Source: Acrocarpospora corrugata
GTDB lineage: Bacteria > Actinomycetota > Actinomycetes > Streptosporangiales > Streptosporangiaceae
Direction of reading: 5' to 3'
Length of the DNA stretch: 64,000 nt
Assembly (NCBI RefSeq): GCF_009687845.1
Contig: NZ_BLAD01000056.1
Coordinates: 57,021-121,020, forward strand
The first letter of the stretch is position 1; every line of letters begins with the position of its first letter. Under the pieces are notes generated by a model. The model was not told the origin of the DNA and searched no databases. It saw only the letters and a program-made list of their open reading frames with translations. The position numbers were made by a program, and so were the translations under genes. Below, in pieces: positions 22,421-30,328 of this stretch.

Positions 22421-22630
22421 CTACAGATCGAATTCTGAACCCTTCACGCCCTGGACGAATGCCACCCATTCGCTGGGCGTGAAGATCAAAGTAGGCCCGG
22501 CTTGATCCTTACTGTCCCGGACCGCCACATTCCCGCCATTCAGGCGGGCGACCTCCACGCAGTTGCCATTAGAACTCGCGGAACTCTTCTTCCACACAAC
22601 ATCGCTGGTGCCCATCGACTGCCTATCCAT
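22421..22630 (-). CDS. DUF397 domain protein (2)
   Basis: 69 aa: VWKKSSASSNGNCVEVARLNGGNVAVRDSKDQ then SEWVAFVQGVKGSEFDL, an unmistakable DUF397. It follows the Scr1-type regulator by 19 nt and is probably cotranscribed. Translation may start at ATG 22630 or 22615 (MGTSDVVWKK). Two diverged DUF397 copies in one cluster suggest each has its own partner or one is redundant. Confidence 0.9.
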   Translation of the reverse strand: MDRQSMGTSDVVWKKSSASSNGNCVEVARLNGGNVAVRDSKDQAGPTLIFTPSEWVAFVQGVKGSEFDL

Positions 22631-22649
22631 ATCCGCGCCTTCGGCGGGC

Positions 22650-23522
22650 TTACGCCTGCCAGTACGCCATCGTGTCCCGAATGAAACGCCGCGAAGTGGG
22701 CTCGCTCAGCGCTACCTTCATGAGGTAGTCGAAGGCTCGTTCGTAGACGAAGACGGCTTCCGGATCCTCGATGAAACGTGTGCCCGTGAGGTCTTCCAGG
22801 CAGACGATGTCAGTGACGTCGGGAAACTTGAAGTGGACGAAGGGGCCTGTGGTCATCGGCAACTGGGTGGACTGGGTGATGATCCGTAACTCGACGTTCT
22901 CCTTCTCGGAGATGTCGTCCATGTGCTGGAGTTGCCTCCGCATCACGGCCGGATCACCCACCATGCGGCGGAGCACCGCCTCGTCGAAGATCGCCAGCAG
23001 AGTCAGGGGTTCCTCGGTGTACAGCAGGCGTTGCTGGCGCTGCATGCGCGCCTCGACCCGGCTGTGCAGCCACACCGGCGGAATCTGATTGATCGGCTGG
23101 ATGACGTTCCCGAGGAGCGCCCGTGCATAGTCCTCAGTCTGGAGAAGGCCGGGAACCACGTGGGGCTCCCAGTTGCGCATCTCGCGTGCTTCAGCCTCAA
23201 GCCCCATATATGCGACGAAGCCCTGGTCAAGGGCCGCGCCGTGTTTCTCCCACCAGCCTTTTTGGGTGGCGTCCTTGCGGATTTTCAATATTTCCCCTAA
23301 GACCACACCATCGACCCCGTACAGGTTGAGCAGGGCGGTGATGTCGTCCTCGCTGGGGAGCGTCCTGGCGGTCTCGATACGACTCAACTTCGCGGCGGAC
23401 CAGCTCAGCCGCCGCGCCGCTTCCTCACCGGTCATATCAGTGGTTTCGCGGAGCCGGCGTAACTCCCTGCCGAGCCGTCGGCGGCGCGGCGTGGATGCCT
23501 CGAAATCTGCCATCTCCGCCAC
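22650..23522 (-). CDS. Scr1-type HTH transcriptional regulator (XRE HTH + DUF5753)
   Basis: 290 aa. An XRE helix-turn-helix (RRRLGRELRRLRETTDMTGEEAARRLSWSAAKLSRIETA) is followed by the DUF5753 domain (EAREMRNWEPHVVPGLLQTEDYARALL, ARMQRQQRLLYTEEPLTLLAIFDEAVLRR, FVHFKFPDVTDIVCLED). These regulators, including WhiJ-like proteins of Streptomyces, pair with DUF397 proteins, and such a gene follows 19 nt downstream. A 35-nt palindrome 62 nt upstream is a candidate autoregulatory operator. Confidence 0.95.
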   Translation of the reverse strand: MAEMADFEASTPRRRRLGRELRRLRETTDMTGEEAARRLSWSAAKLSRIETARTLPSEDDITALLNLYGVDGVVLGEILKIRKDATQKGWWEKHGAALDQGFVAYMGLEAEAREMRNWEPHVVPGLLQTEDYARALLGNVIQPINQIPPVWLHSRVEARMQRQQRLLYTEEPLTLLAIFDEAVLRRMVGDPAVMRRQLQHMDDISEKENVELRIITQSTQLPMTTGPFVHFKFPDVTDIVCLEDLTGTRFIEDPEAVFVYERAFDYLMKVALSEPTSRRFIRDTMAYWQA

Positions 23523-23583
23523 CGTCCCCTACGAACTCGCACGCTGGGCTGGACGGTCCCTGTCGGAGGGACCTGCCCCCCAT

Positions 23584-23618
23584 CGTATGCAAATTGCACG
23601 TGCCATTGCACGCATACG
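23584..23618. promoter_or_regulatory. 35-nt operator-like palindrome upstream of Scr1-type regulator
   Basis: Outer arms CGTATGC (23584-23590) and GCATACG (23612-23618) form a perfect dyad. Inside are two direct copies of TTGCACG (23594-23600 and 23606-23612) 12 bp apart. It lies between the regulator start at 23522 and the plus-strand small ORFs, where an autoregulatory site would be expected. Confidence 0.5.
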
Positions 23619-23650
23619 AGGGATTTTCTTACGTCACGTCTTGCAGACAA

Positions 23651-23782
23651 TTGTCTTCTGAGCGACCATTTAAACAGGAAGGAACATTAAAGATCACCGA
23701 GCCCGCCGATGATCGTCCGGCCTGGGCGCGGAATCCGGCAAAGGCGCCGTTCCCCCAACCCCCGAAGACGTCCTTGCGATGA
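23651..23782 (+). CDS. possible short Pro-rich peptide
   Basis: The frame ends ...ITEPADDRPAWARNPAK then APFPQPPKTSLR and a stop at 23780-23782, with a good purine stretch (CAGGAAGGAAC) just before the ITEP segment but no standard start codon there; the nearest is TTG 23651. Composition (Pro, Asp, Trp, Arg) is unlike a random frame in GC-rich DNA. Either a small peptide with an unusual start or chance. Function unknown. Confidence 0.25.
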   Translation: MSSERPFKQEGTLKITEPADDRPAWARNPAKAPFPQPPKTSLR

Positions 23783-23792
23783 GGCAAGGAAA

Positions 23793-23828
23793 AGGCCGGG
23801 TCGAAGGCTGCCACCGACGACCCGGCCT
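23793..23828 (+). terminator. perfect 11-bp hairpin upstream of small ORF
   Basis: AGGCCGGGTCG (23793-23803) pairs with CGACCCGGCCT (23818-23828). It lies between the possible Pro-rich peptide and the 73-aa gene, so it could terminate or attenuate transcription entering the latter. Confidence 0.55.
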
Positions 23829-23865
23829 GAGAGCTCCAGTCGAAGCCACCGAAAAGGAGTCTCCT

Positions 23866-24087
23866 ATGCACATCCACGGTACCAACGCCCTCTTGCTATG
23901 CAAGGCCCAGCTCATACTGCTTCTTGACGGAGCGGACCGGGCGCTCTGCGCCGACCAGGACCGATGGGCCTACGAGCTGGAATGGACCATAAAGCGGGCC
24001 GGGTTCGGTGCCCGGCAGTACCGCGACCCACGCTTCGACCTCGTTCAGGAAGTAGAAGAGGCCGGCCGAATGGCCCTACTGAGCTGA
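23866..24087 (+). CDS. small hypothetical protein divergent from Scr1-type regulator
   Basis: 73 aa from ATG 23866 with a strong RBS (AAAAGGAG) 7 nt upstream, ending at the stop at 24087. The sequence runs MHIHGTNALLLCKAQLILLL, then DGADRALCADQDRWAYELEW and a charged end. It is helical with two Cys and no signal peptide. I do not recognise a family. Its RBS quality and its position opposite a regulator make it likely to be real. Confidence 0.65.
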   Translation: MHIHGTNALLLCKAQLILLLDGADRALCADQDRWAYELEWTIKRAGFGARQYRDPRFDLVQEVEEAGRMALLS

Positions 24088-24166
24088 ACCCTTTCCCGCG
24101 CCTCCCCGCAGGAGACGGTTCAGAAGGGTGCCTTGGCGGTCCGCGGGGGCGTCAGGGCGCCAGGAG

Positions 24167-24199
24167 GCCCCAGAACAGAGCTATATTCGGTTCTGGGGC
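24167..24199 (+). promoter_or_regulatory. 10-bp perfect inverted repeat enclosing TATATT, upstream of Mo-oxidoreductase
   Basis: GCCCCAGAAC (24167-24176) pairs with GTTCTGGGGC (24190-24199). The 13-nt centre contains TATATT, a good -10-like hexamer. The dyad ends 25 nt before the ATG. It could be an operator straddling the promoter, or a leader hairpin; it lacks a T-run. Confidence 0.5.
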
Positions 24200-24224
24200 T
24201 TCCGTCTTCCACAGAGGAGCGCGC

Positions 24225-26363
24225 ATGAGCGTCGTCCACCGAACCTGCCCGCTCTGTGAGGCCGTATGCGGCCTGAAGATCACGGTAGACGATGCCGGAC
24301 ATGTCACTGATGTGCGTGGCGATCGGGAAGATCCCTTCAGTAAGGGATACATCTGCCCCAAGGGGGCGTCGCTCGGGCGGCTCGACGAGGACCCTGACCG
24401 GCTGCGGGCGCCGCTCGTCCGGGACGGCGACGGGTGGCGCGAGGTCTCCTGGCCGGAGGCGTTCGCCGCGGTCGAGCGGGGGCTGGCCGCCGTACCCGGG
24501 CCGGCGCGGGCGATCTACCTGGGGAATCCGAGCGCGCACACGATGGCCGGGGCGCTCTACGGCGGCGCCGTCATCCGCAGCCTCGGCACCAGGAGCGTGT
24601 TCTCCGCCAGCACCGCCGACCAGATGCCCAAGCACGTCTCCTGCGGCCTGATGTTCGGTGATCCGCTGGCGATCCCGGTGCCCGACCTGGACAGGACCGA
24701 CTATCTGCTCATGCTGGGCGCCAATCCGCTGGAGTCCAATGGCTCGCTCTGCACCGCGCCCGACTTTCCCGGGCGGCTGAAGGCGATCAGGAAGCGGGGC
24801 GGCCGGCTGGTCGTCGTCGATCCGCGCCGGACCCGGACCGCGGACCTGGCCGATGAGCATGTGTTCGTCCGGCCGGGGACGGATGCGTATCTGCTCGCCG
24901 GGATCGCGCACACGCTCTTCGCCGAACGGCTGGTGACGGTGAACGCGCCGGTCAACGGGCTGGCGGAGGTCGAGGGCGCGGTCGCGGACTTCACCGCCGA
25001 GGTCGCGGCGCGGGCCTGTGGGGTGCCCGCCGACGTGATCGTACGGCTGGCGCGTGAACTCGCCGCGGCGCCGAGTGCCGCGGTTTACGCCCGGATCGGG
25101 ACGTGTACGGCGGAGTTCGGGACGATCACCCAGTGGCTGGTGGATGTGCTGAATGTGCTCACCGGGAATCTGGACCGGCCGGGTGGGGCCATGTTCGCGC
25201 GGCCGGCGACCGAGGGGGCGAAGCGGCGCAAGCCGTACCAGACGGGGCGGTGGCACAGTCGGGTGCGGGGGCTGCCGGAGGCCAACGGTGAGCTGCCGGT
25301 GGCGACGCTGGCCGATGAGATCGAGACGCCGGGCGAGGGCCAGGTCAGGGCGCTGATCACGATCGCGGGGAATCCGGTGCTGTCGGCGCCCAACGGCGCG
25401 CGGCTGGATCGGGCGTTCCGGGGGCTTGAGTTCATGGTGAGCGTCGATCCGTACCTGAACGAGACGACGCGGCATGCGGATGTGATCCTGCCGCCGCCGC
25501 GGATGCTCAACTCCGGGCATTTCGACTTCGCGTTGCTGGGGTTCGCGGTGCGGAACTACGTCAGGTATTCGCCTCCCGCGCTGCCGCTGGACGGCGCGCC
25601 GCCGGAGACCGAGATCCTGGCCCGGCTGGCGATGATCGCCTCCGGGCAGGGGGCGGACGCGGATCCGGCGCTGCTGGACGAGCTCATTCTGGACGGGATG
25701 CTGCGCAAGGCGGGCGACGCCGCCGAGTTGCGCGCCGCGCTGGACGGGTCTTCGGGCGCGGAGCTGCGCCTGGACGCGATGCTGCGGCTCGGTCCTTACG
25801 GCGAATGGGCCGGTGGTGAGCTGTCCCTGCGCAAGCTGCGCGAGAATCCGCACGGGATCGACCTCGGGGCGTTGGAGCCCCGGCTTCCGGGCAACCTGGC
25901 GACGGCGTCGGGCCGGGTCGAACTGGCCCCGGCGGGGATCGTGGCCGATCTGGTACGGCTCCGCGCCCGGCTGTCCGCGGAAATACCGGAGTTTCTGCTG
26001 ATCGGGCGGCGTCACCTGCGGTCCAACAACAGCTGGCTGCACAATGTGGGGCCGCTGGTGGGCGGGACCAACCGGTGCACCCTGCAGATCAATCCGGCGG
26101 ATGTGGCGCGGCTGGGGCTCGGGCAGGAAGCGGTAGTACGGTCGGCGAAGGGCGAATTGACCGTGCCGCTGGAGCCGACCGACACGATCATGCCGGGGGT
26201 CGTGAGCCTGCCGCACGGGTGGGGGCACGCGGGCAGTTCGCAGGCCGTCGCGGCCAAGAACGCGGGCGTCAACGCCAACGTGCTCACCGACGAGGACGTG
26301 ATCGACCCGCTCTCCGGCAACGCCGTGTTCAACGGGGTTCCGGTGATCCTGACGACACGATGA
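24225..26363 (+). CDS. molybdopterin-dependent oxidoreductase with N-terminal 4Fe-4S cluster
   Basis: 712 aa from ATG 24225 (RBS AGAGGAG). Cys8, Cys11, Cys15 and Cys44 form a CxxCxxxC-x28-C 4Fe-4S site. The Mo-bis-MGD fold follows: YLLMLGANPLESNGSL, RLVVVDPRRTRTADLAD, HVFVRPGTDAYLLAGIAH, and the C-terminal dinucleotide-binding domain (LLIGRRHLRSNNSWLHN, RCTLQINPADVARLGL). Cys140 in KHVSCG is at the position of the Mo ligand in formate dehydrogenase-type enzymes, but the local motif differs, so the substrate is open: nitrate, formate and others are all possible. No partner subunits or cofactor genes are near. Confidence 0.92.
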   Translation: MSVVHRTCPLCEAVCGLKITVDDAGHVTDVRGDREDPFSKGYICPKGASLGRLDEDPDRLRAPLVRDGDGWREVSWPEAFAAVERGLAAVPGPARAIYLGNPSAHTMAGALYGGAVIRSLGTRSVFSASTADQMPKHVSCGLMFGDPLAIPVPDLDRTDYLLMLGANPLESNGSLCTAPDFPGRLKAIRKRGGRLVVVDPRRTRTADLADEHVFVRPGTDAYLLAGIAHTLFAERLVTVNAPVNGLAEVEGAVADFTAEVAARACGVPADVIVRLARELAAAPSAAVYARIGTCTAEFGTITQWLVDVLNVLTGNLDRPGGAMFARPATEGAKRRKPYQTGRWHSRVRGLPEANGELPVATLADEIETPGEGQVRALITIAGNPVLSAPNGARLDRAFRGLEFMVSVDPYLNETTRHADVILPPPRMLNSGHFDFALLGFAVRNYVRYSPPALPLDGAPPETEILARLAMIASGQGADADPALLDELILDGMLRKAGDAAELRAALDGSSGAELRLDAMLRLGPYGEWAGGELSLRKLRENPHGIDLGALEPRLPGNLATASGRVELAPAGIVADLVRLRARLSAEIPEFLLIGRRHLRSNNSWLHNVGPLVGGTNRCTLQINPADVARLGLGQEAVVRSAKGELTVPLEPTDTIMPGVVSLPHGWGHAGSSQAVAAKNAGVNANVLTDEDVIDPLSGNAVFNGVPVILTTR

Positions 26364-26387
26364 TCACGGCGGAATAGTCTTGCCCGC

Positions 26388-26990
26388 GTGACCACCGCGC
26401 ACCACCAGGACCGCATGCAGGCCCAGATCACGTTCATTCTGGAGATCGACAAACTCAAGCGCGTCCTCCGGCGCAACACGCTCATCGACGGATCCCGGCG
26501 CGAGAACGACGCCGAACACTCCTGGCATCTCGGCATGCTGGCCATGGTCATGGGAGAACACGCCGAACCCGGCGTGAACCTGGACCGAGTGGTACGGATG
26601 CTGCTCGTGCACGACATCGTGGAAATCGACGCCGGCGACACGTTCATCTACGACGTGGTCGCGGTGGAGGCCCAGGAGGCGGCCGAACAGGCCGCGGCCG
26701 AGCGCATCTTCGGCTTGCTGCCGGCGGAGCAGGCGCGGGAGTTCCAGGAGCTCTGGGAAGAGTTCGAGGCACGGGCGACTCCGGAGGCGCGTTTCGCGAA
26801 GGCCCTTGACCGGCTCGCTCCGATCATGGCGAACCACCACAACGAGGGCGGCACCTGGGCGCTGTACAAGGTGACGGCGTCGCAGGTGCTGGAGAAGGTC
26901 GCGATCATCGTGGCGGGGTCGGCGACGCTGGGGGCGTTCGCGACGGAATTGGTGGAGATGTCCGTCGCCCGGGGACATCTCGCGCCTTGA
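26388..26990 (+). CDS. HD-domain phosphohydrolase (YfbR/HDDC2-like)
   Basis: 200 aa. HD motif residues: His in ENDAEHSWHLGMLAMVM, His-Asp in MLLVHDIVEIDAGDTF, and a late Asp-Arg in AKALDRLAPIMANHHNEGG. This matches the HDDC2/YfbR group of 5'-deoxynucleotidase-like enzymes. GTG 26388 is the outer start, and ATG 26415 (MQAQITFILEIDKLKR) would still give a complete domain. It lies 24 nt after the molybdoenzyme gene and may be cotranscribed, though I know of no functional link. Confidence 0.88.
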   Translation: MTTAHHQDRMQAQITFILEIDKLKRVLRRNTLIDGSRRENDAEHSWHLGMLAMVMGEHAEPGVNLDRVVRMLLVHDIVEIDAGDTFIYDVVAVEAQEAAEQAAAERIFGLLPAEQAREFQELWEEFEARATPEARFAKALDRLAPIMANHHNEGGTWALYKVTASQVLEKVAIIVAGSATLGAFATELVEMSVARGHLAP

Positions 26991-27079
26991 CGTGTCGGGC
27001 ACCCCGCCGTCCGGGGCCTCCTATGCCTCGATGTTCGTGCCTCAAACGCGCGGGTACGTCGTGTCAGGGGGTGAAATCG

Positions 27080-27994
27080 ATGGATAAATCGACCGAATCA
27101 CGTCGGAATAGCCGGTTTCCGCGTATCACTCAGCCTGCGGAAACCCTCGACCGGCTGGAGCACAGCCGTCGGCTTGATCCGCCGATCCGGGTGCTGGCGA
27201 AGGCCGTACGGGCCAGGATTCGGCCGGGGCGGTTGCGTGATTTCCTGCATGGGGTGCCGATTGGGCATCCGATTCATCCGCCGTTGGCCATGGTCACGTT
27301 GGGGTCGATGGCGGCGACGGCGGTGCTTGACCTGACTTCGGCTGATCCGCGGGCGGCGCGGGTGTTGCTGGCGACCGGGTTGGCGGCGGCGTTGCCTGCT
27401 GCCGCCGCTGGGATCACGGACTGGTCGTCGTTGCATCGGGAGCAGCAGCGGGTGGGTTTCGTGCACGCGCTGGCGAATCTGACCGCGCTGGGGCTCTACG
27501 GCACCTCGCTGCTCATGCGACTCACCGGGCGCAACCGTACCGGGCGGACGGTTGCCTTCGCGGGGCTCGGGGCGGCCGGGCTGGCCGGGTATCTCGGCGG
27601 GCACCTGGCCTACCGCCAGGCCGCGGGAGCCAACCACGCCGAGTCGGTCGCGCACCTGGTCCCGACCGGCTGGCATGATCTCTGCTCCCTGCAGGGGCTG
27701 CCCAACGGGCGGCCGGTGGTCCGCCGTCTCGGGTACATCGACCTTTTCGTGCTCCGGCTCGGCACTACCGTCAGCGTTCTCGCCGATGGCTGCTCCCATC
27801 TGGCCGGGCCGCTGCACCAGGGGCGGCTCGCCTCCGACAACGGCACGCCCTGTGTGATCTGTCCCTGGCACGGGAGCGTCTTCCGGGTCGGCGACGGCTC
27901 GGTGGTGCATGGGCCCGCCACCGCACCCCAACCCTCGCTGCGAACTCGGCTCCGGGAGGATGGCATAGTCCAGGTCTGTGTCCAAGGGGGATAA
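27080..27994 (+). CDS. DUF2231 membrane domain fused to Rieske 2Fe-2S domain
   Basis: 304 aa from ATG 27080 (AGGGGGTG 6 nt upstream). After a basic N-terminus come four hydrophobic helices of the DUF2231 type (LHGVPIGHPIHPPLAMVTLGS is the characteristic first loop). Then a C-terminal Rieske domain: CSHLAGPLHQG (CxH) and CVICPWHGSVF (CxxH) ligate the cluster, and the fold is completed by HGPATAPQPSL. Electron transfer at the membrane is the likely role; the partner is unknown. It follows the HD gene on the same strand by about 90 nt. Confidence 0.9.
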   Translation: MDKSTESRRNSRFPRITQPAETLDRLEHSRRLDPPIRVLAKAVRARIRPGRLRDFLHGVPIGHPIHPPLAMVTLGSMAATAVLDLTSADPRAARVLLATGLAAALPAAAAGITDWSSLHREQQRVGFVHALANLTALGLYGTSLLMRLTGRNRTGRTVAFAGLGAAGLAGYLGGHLAYRQAAGANHAESVAHLVPTGWHDLCSLQGLPNGRPVVRRLGYIDLFVLRLGTTVSVLADGCSHLAGPLHQGRLASDNGTPCVICPWHGSVFRVGDGSVVHGPATAPQPSLRTRLREDGIVQVCVQGG

Positions 27995-28041
27995 AACGCG
28001 CACCTGGGCTCTATGACTCGGTTGGGCGTTAGGAGCTCTTG

Positions 28042-28797
28042 GTGACACCGCTGGAGACGATCGCGGTATTCACGGCTGGGATTGCGGCCGGGGGGATCAA
28101 CGCCGTGGTCGGCTCGGGATCCTTGATCACGTTTCCGACGTTGCTGGCGGTGGGGCTGCCGCCGGTGGTGGCGAACGTGTCCAACAACATCGGGCTGGTT
28201 CCCGGCGGGGTCGCCAGTGTGCTCGGGTATCGGGCCGAGCTGAGCGGCCAGCGGGAGCGGATGCTGCGGCTGGGTGTGGCGTCGGTGGCGGGGTCGCTGG
28301 TGGGGGCGGTGCTGCTGCTGTGGTTGCCGGAGCAGGCGTTCAAGGTGATCGTGACGCTGCTGATCCTGGTGGCGTGTGTGCTGGTGGTGGCGCAGCCGAA
28401 GCTGAACATCTGGCTGGCCGAGCGGCGGACGTACGCGCATCCGCATGGCGGGCCGTGGCTGTGGGTGGGGGTGTTCGGGGCCGGCATGTACGGCGGCTAC
28501 TTCGGGGCGGCGCAGGGGGTCGTGCTGATCGGGCTGCTGGGGGTGTTCCTCGATGAGGAGTTGCAGCGGGTCAACGCGGCCAAGAACCTGCTCACGCTGC
28601 TGGTCAACACGGCGGCGGCGCTGCTGTTCGTCCTGATCGCCGAGGTCGACTGGACGGCGGTGGTGTTGATCGCGGTCGGCTCGGCGGTGGGCGGGTTCTT
28701 CGGTGCCCGGCTGGGCCGGAAACTGCCTGCTCCGGTGCTCCGCGGCGTGATCGTGGTGGTCGGTCTGGCCGCGATCGCCAAACTCCTGACATCCTGA
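28042..28797 (+). CDS. TSUP family permease (TauE/SafE-like)
   Basis: 251 aa with 7-8 hydrophobic helices. The N-terminal repeat GGINAVVGSGSLITFPTLLAVGLPPVVANVSNNIGLVPG and the C-terminal GMYGGYFGAAQGVVLIGLLG ... NAAKNLLTLLVNTAAAL are the duplicated TSUP signatures. GTG 28042 is preferred over TTG 28039 because AGGAG lies 6 nt upstream of it. TSUP members move sulfite, sulfoacetate or other organic sulfur/anion compounds; no specific substrate is indicated. Confidence 0.93.
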   Translation: MTPLETIAVFTAGIAAGGINAVVGSGSLITFPTLLAVGLPPVVANVSNNIGLVPGGVASVLGYRAELSGQRERMLRLGVASVAGSLVGAVLLLWLPEQAFKVIVTLLILVACVLVVAQPKLNIWLAERRTYAHPHGGPWLWVGVFGAGMYGGYFGAAQGVVLIGLLGVFLDEELQRVNAAKNLLTLLVNTAAALLFVLIAEVDWTAVVLIAVGSAVGGFFGARLGRKLPAPVLRGVIVVVGLAAIAKLLTS

Positions 28798-28810
28798 AAA
28801 ATGCGTACAA

Positions 28811-29068
28811 ATGCTCGAATGTGGGTATGACAAGGGTGTGAAAGGGGATCGAGTAGAAATCGTCATCGATACGGGCGGCACCCCGCGCACCTACGAGGTC
28901 GTCGCAACCAAAGCCGGCCGCCGCGTCGAAGTAACGACCGGCCGCAGCATCGTCGAGGTAAGCGAAGTAACCCGCAACGGCACCCCCGTCCGCACGGCCC
29001 GCTTCATGTCCAACCGCATCCTCGCCCTCGTCGAACACCCCGTAGACGGCGACCCCAAGTCCGCCTGA
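28811..29068 (+). CDS. small beta-rich hypothetical protein
   Basis: 85 aa (ATG 28811) or 76 aa (GTG 28838). The sequence DRVEIVIDTGGTPRTYEVV and VEVTTGRSIVEVSEVTRNGT is an alternating hydrophobic pattern typical of a small beta barrel or sheet, ending with a helix (FMSNRILALVEHP). No signal or membrane helix. No family recognised, but codon use is strongly biased like real genes. It follows the TSUP gene by 13 nt. Confidence 0.7.
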   Translation: MLECGYDKGVKGDRVEIVIDTGGTPRTYEVVATKAGRRVEVTTGRSIVEVSEVTRNGTPVRTARFMSNRILALVEHPVDGDPKSA

Positions 29069-29081
29069 GTCGGGTTAATCA

Positions 29082-29139
29082 CCGTTATCCGGCGCCGTTT
29101 ACGCCCGACCCACGTCTCGCCGTACCGGCACCAAAGGGG
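29082..29139 (+). repeat. dispersed two-block element, copy 1
   Basis: A 23-nt block (29082-29104, beginning CCGTTATCCGGCGCC) is separated by a 15-nt variable spacer from a second block (29120-29139, CCGTACCGGCACCAAAGGGG). The same two blocks with the same spacing recur at 62465-62523, where the first block is identical and the second differs at 3 of 20 bases. Confidence 0.8.
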
Positions 29140-29175
29140 TCAGCCCGGCAGGGCGGGTTCGCAGGCTCTGATCGT

Positions 29176-29275
29176 GGGCCCGCAGGCTCTGCCTGTTGTT
29201 CAACTTCCCGGGCCCGCAAGCGCAGCCTGTTGTCCGAATCCCGGGGCCTGGCAGGCAATGCCTGTTATGAGCCCT
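29176..29275 (+). repeat. degenerate ~33-bp tandem repeat, three units
   Basis: Units begin at 29176, 29210 and 29243, each opening with GGGCC or GGGGCC and containing GCCTGTT; a partial fourth copy precedes at about 29155. Several units contain a small hairpin (GCAGGC/GCCTG). It lies directly downstream of the dispersed element and overlaps the 3' end of the SPFH gene by about 11 bp. Confidence 0.6.
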
Positions 29276-30254
29276 GGGGGGACGCGGGACCGGGGGCGCG
29301 GTTGATTTCGGCGTCGCGGGAGGACTCGACTGCGCGGGTGGGCTCGGTCGTGTCGCGTTGGGGGTTGAAGAAGCCGCCCAGGTTTTCGAGGGCTCGGCCC
29401 ATTTCGGAAGGGACGATCCAGAGTTTGTTGGCGTCGCCCTTGGCGATTTCGGGGAGGGTTTTCAGGTACTGGTAGGCGAGGAGGCGGTCGTCGGGAGCGC
29501 CGTCGTGGATGGCTTTGAAGACCATGGAGATGGCGTCGGCTTCGCCTTTGGCGCGCATGGCCTTGGCTTCGGCTTCGGCCTGGGCGCGGAGGACGACGGC
29601 TTCGGCTTCGCCGCGGGCCCTGAGGACGGCGGCTTCGCGTTCGCCCTGGGCGGTGAGGATGGCGGACTGCTTGCTGCCTTCGGCAGTGAGGATGGCGGCG
29701 CGTTTGTCACGGTCTGCGCGCATCTGCTTCTCCATCGAGTCCTGGATGGAAGCAGGCGGGTCAATCGCCTTGAGTTCCACCCGGTTGACTCGAATACCCC
29801 ATTTGCCGGTCGCGTCGTCGAGCACCCCGCGCAGTTCGTTGTTGATCTCCTCGCGCGAGGTGAGCGTGCGCTCCAAATCCATGCCGCCGACCACGTTCCG
29901 CAGCGTCGTCACGGTCAACTGCTCCACCGCCACGATGAAACTCGCGATCTCGTACGTCGCCGCCTTCGGATCGGTCACCTGGAAATAGATGACCGTGTCG
30001 ATCGACACGACCAGGTTGTCCGACGTGATCACCGGCTGCGGCGGAAACGTGACGACCTGCTCGCGAAGATCGACTTCGACCTTGATCCGGTCGATGAACG
30101 GCACCACGATGTTGAGCCCAGCGTTGAGTGTGCGGTGATAACGACCGAAACGCTCCACGATTCTGGAGGTTGCCTGTGGCACAATTCTGATCGTTCTGGC
30201 CAGGGCAAATCCCGCGACACCAACCACGATCAGGGCGGCGATGAGCTCAACCAT
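29265..30254 (-). CDS. SPFH/Band-7 domain protein (stomatin-like, paraslipin type)
   Basis: 329 aa. A single N-terminal TM segment (LIAALIVVGVAGFALARTI) is followed by the SPFH domain: RIVERFGRYHRTLNAGLNIVVPFIDRIK, VDLREQVVTFPPQPVITSDNLVVSIDTVIYFQVTDP, and LRNVVGGMDLERTLTSREEIN. An Ala/Glu-rich helical coiled coil follows (EAEAVVLRAQAEAEAKAMRAKGEAD), then a disordered tail. It should form membrane oligomers. The usual NfeD partner is not adjacent; an ABC ATPase lies 74 nt upstream on the same strand. Confidence 0.95.
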   Translation of the reverse strand: MVELIAALIVVGVAGFALARTIRIVPQATSRIVERFGRYHRTLNAGLNIVVPFIDRIKVEVDLREQVVTFPPQPVITSDNLVVSIDTVIYFQVTDPKAATYEIASFIVAVEQLTVTTLRNVVGGMDLERTLTSREEINNELRGVLDDATGKWGIRVNRVELKAIDPPASIQDSMEKQMRADRDKRAAILTAEGSKQSAILTAQGEREAAVLRARGEAEAVVLRAQAEAEAKAMRAKGEADAISMVFKAIHDGAPDDRLLAYQYLKTLPEIAKGDANKLWIVPSEMGRALENLGGFFNPQRDTTEPTRAVESSRDAEINRAPGPASPQGS

Positions 30255-30328
30255 GCTCTCACTCCAGTCTTTGACCCCGGCTGGAATGCTATTTGGTTTT
30301 ACTCATACGCGTGGATTAAGACGACATA

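Noticed and set aside
24120..26228. 702-codon minus-strand frame opposite the molybdoenzyme
   Set aside because: Arg/Pro/Gln-rich shadow; the plus strand carries a clear Mo-bis-MGD protein.
29176..29275. possible CRISPR array
   Set aside because: Units are contiguous and degenerate without spacers of constant length; no cas genes. The same applies to 58055-58305 and 59724-59877.
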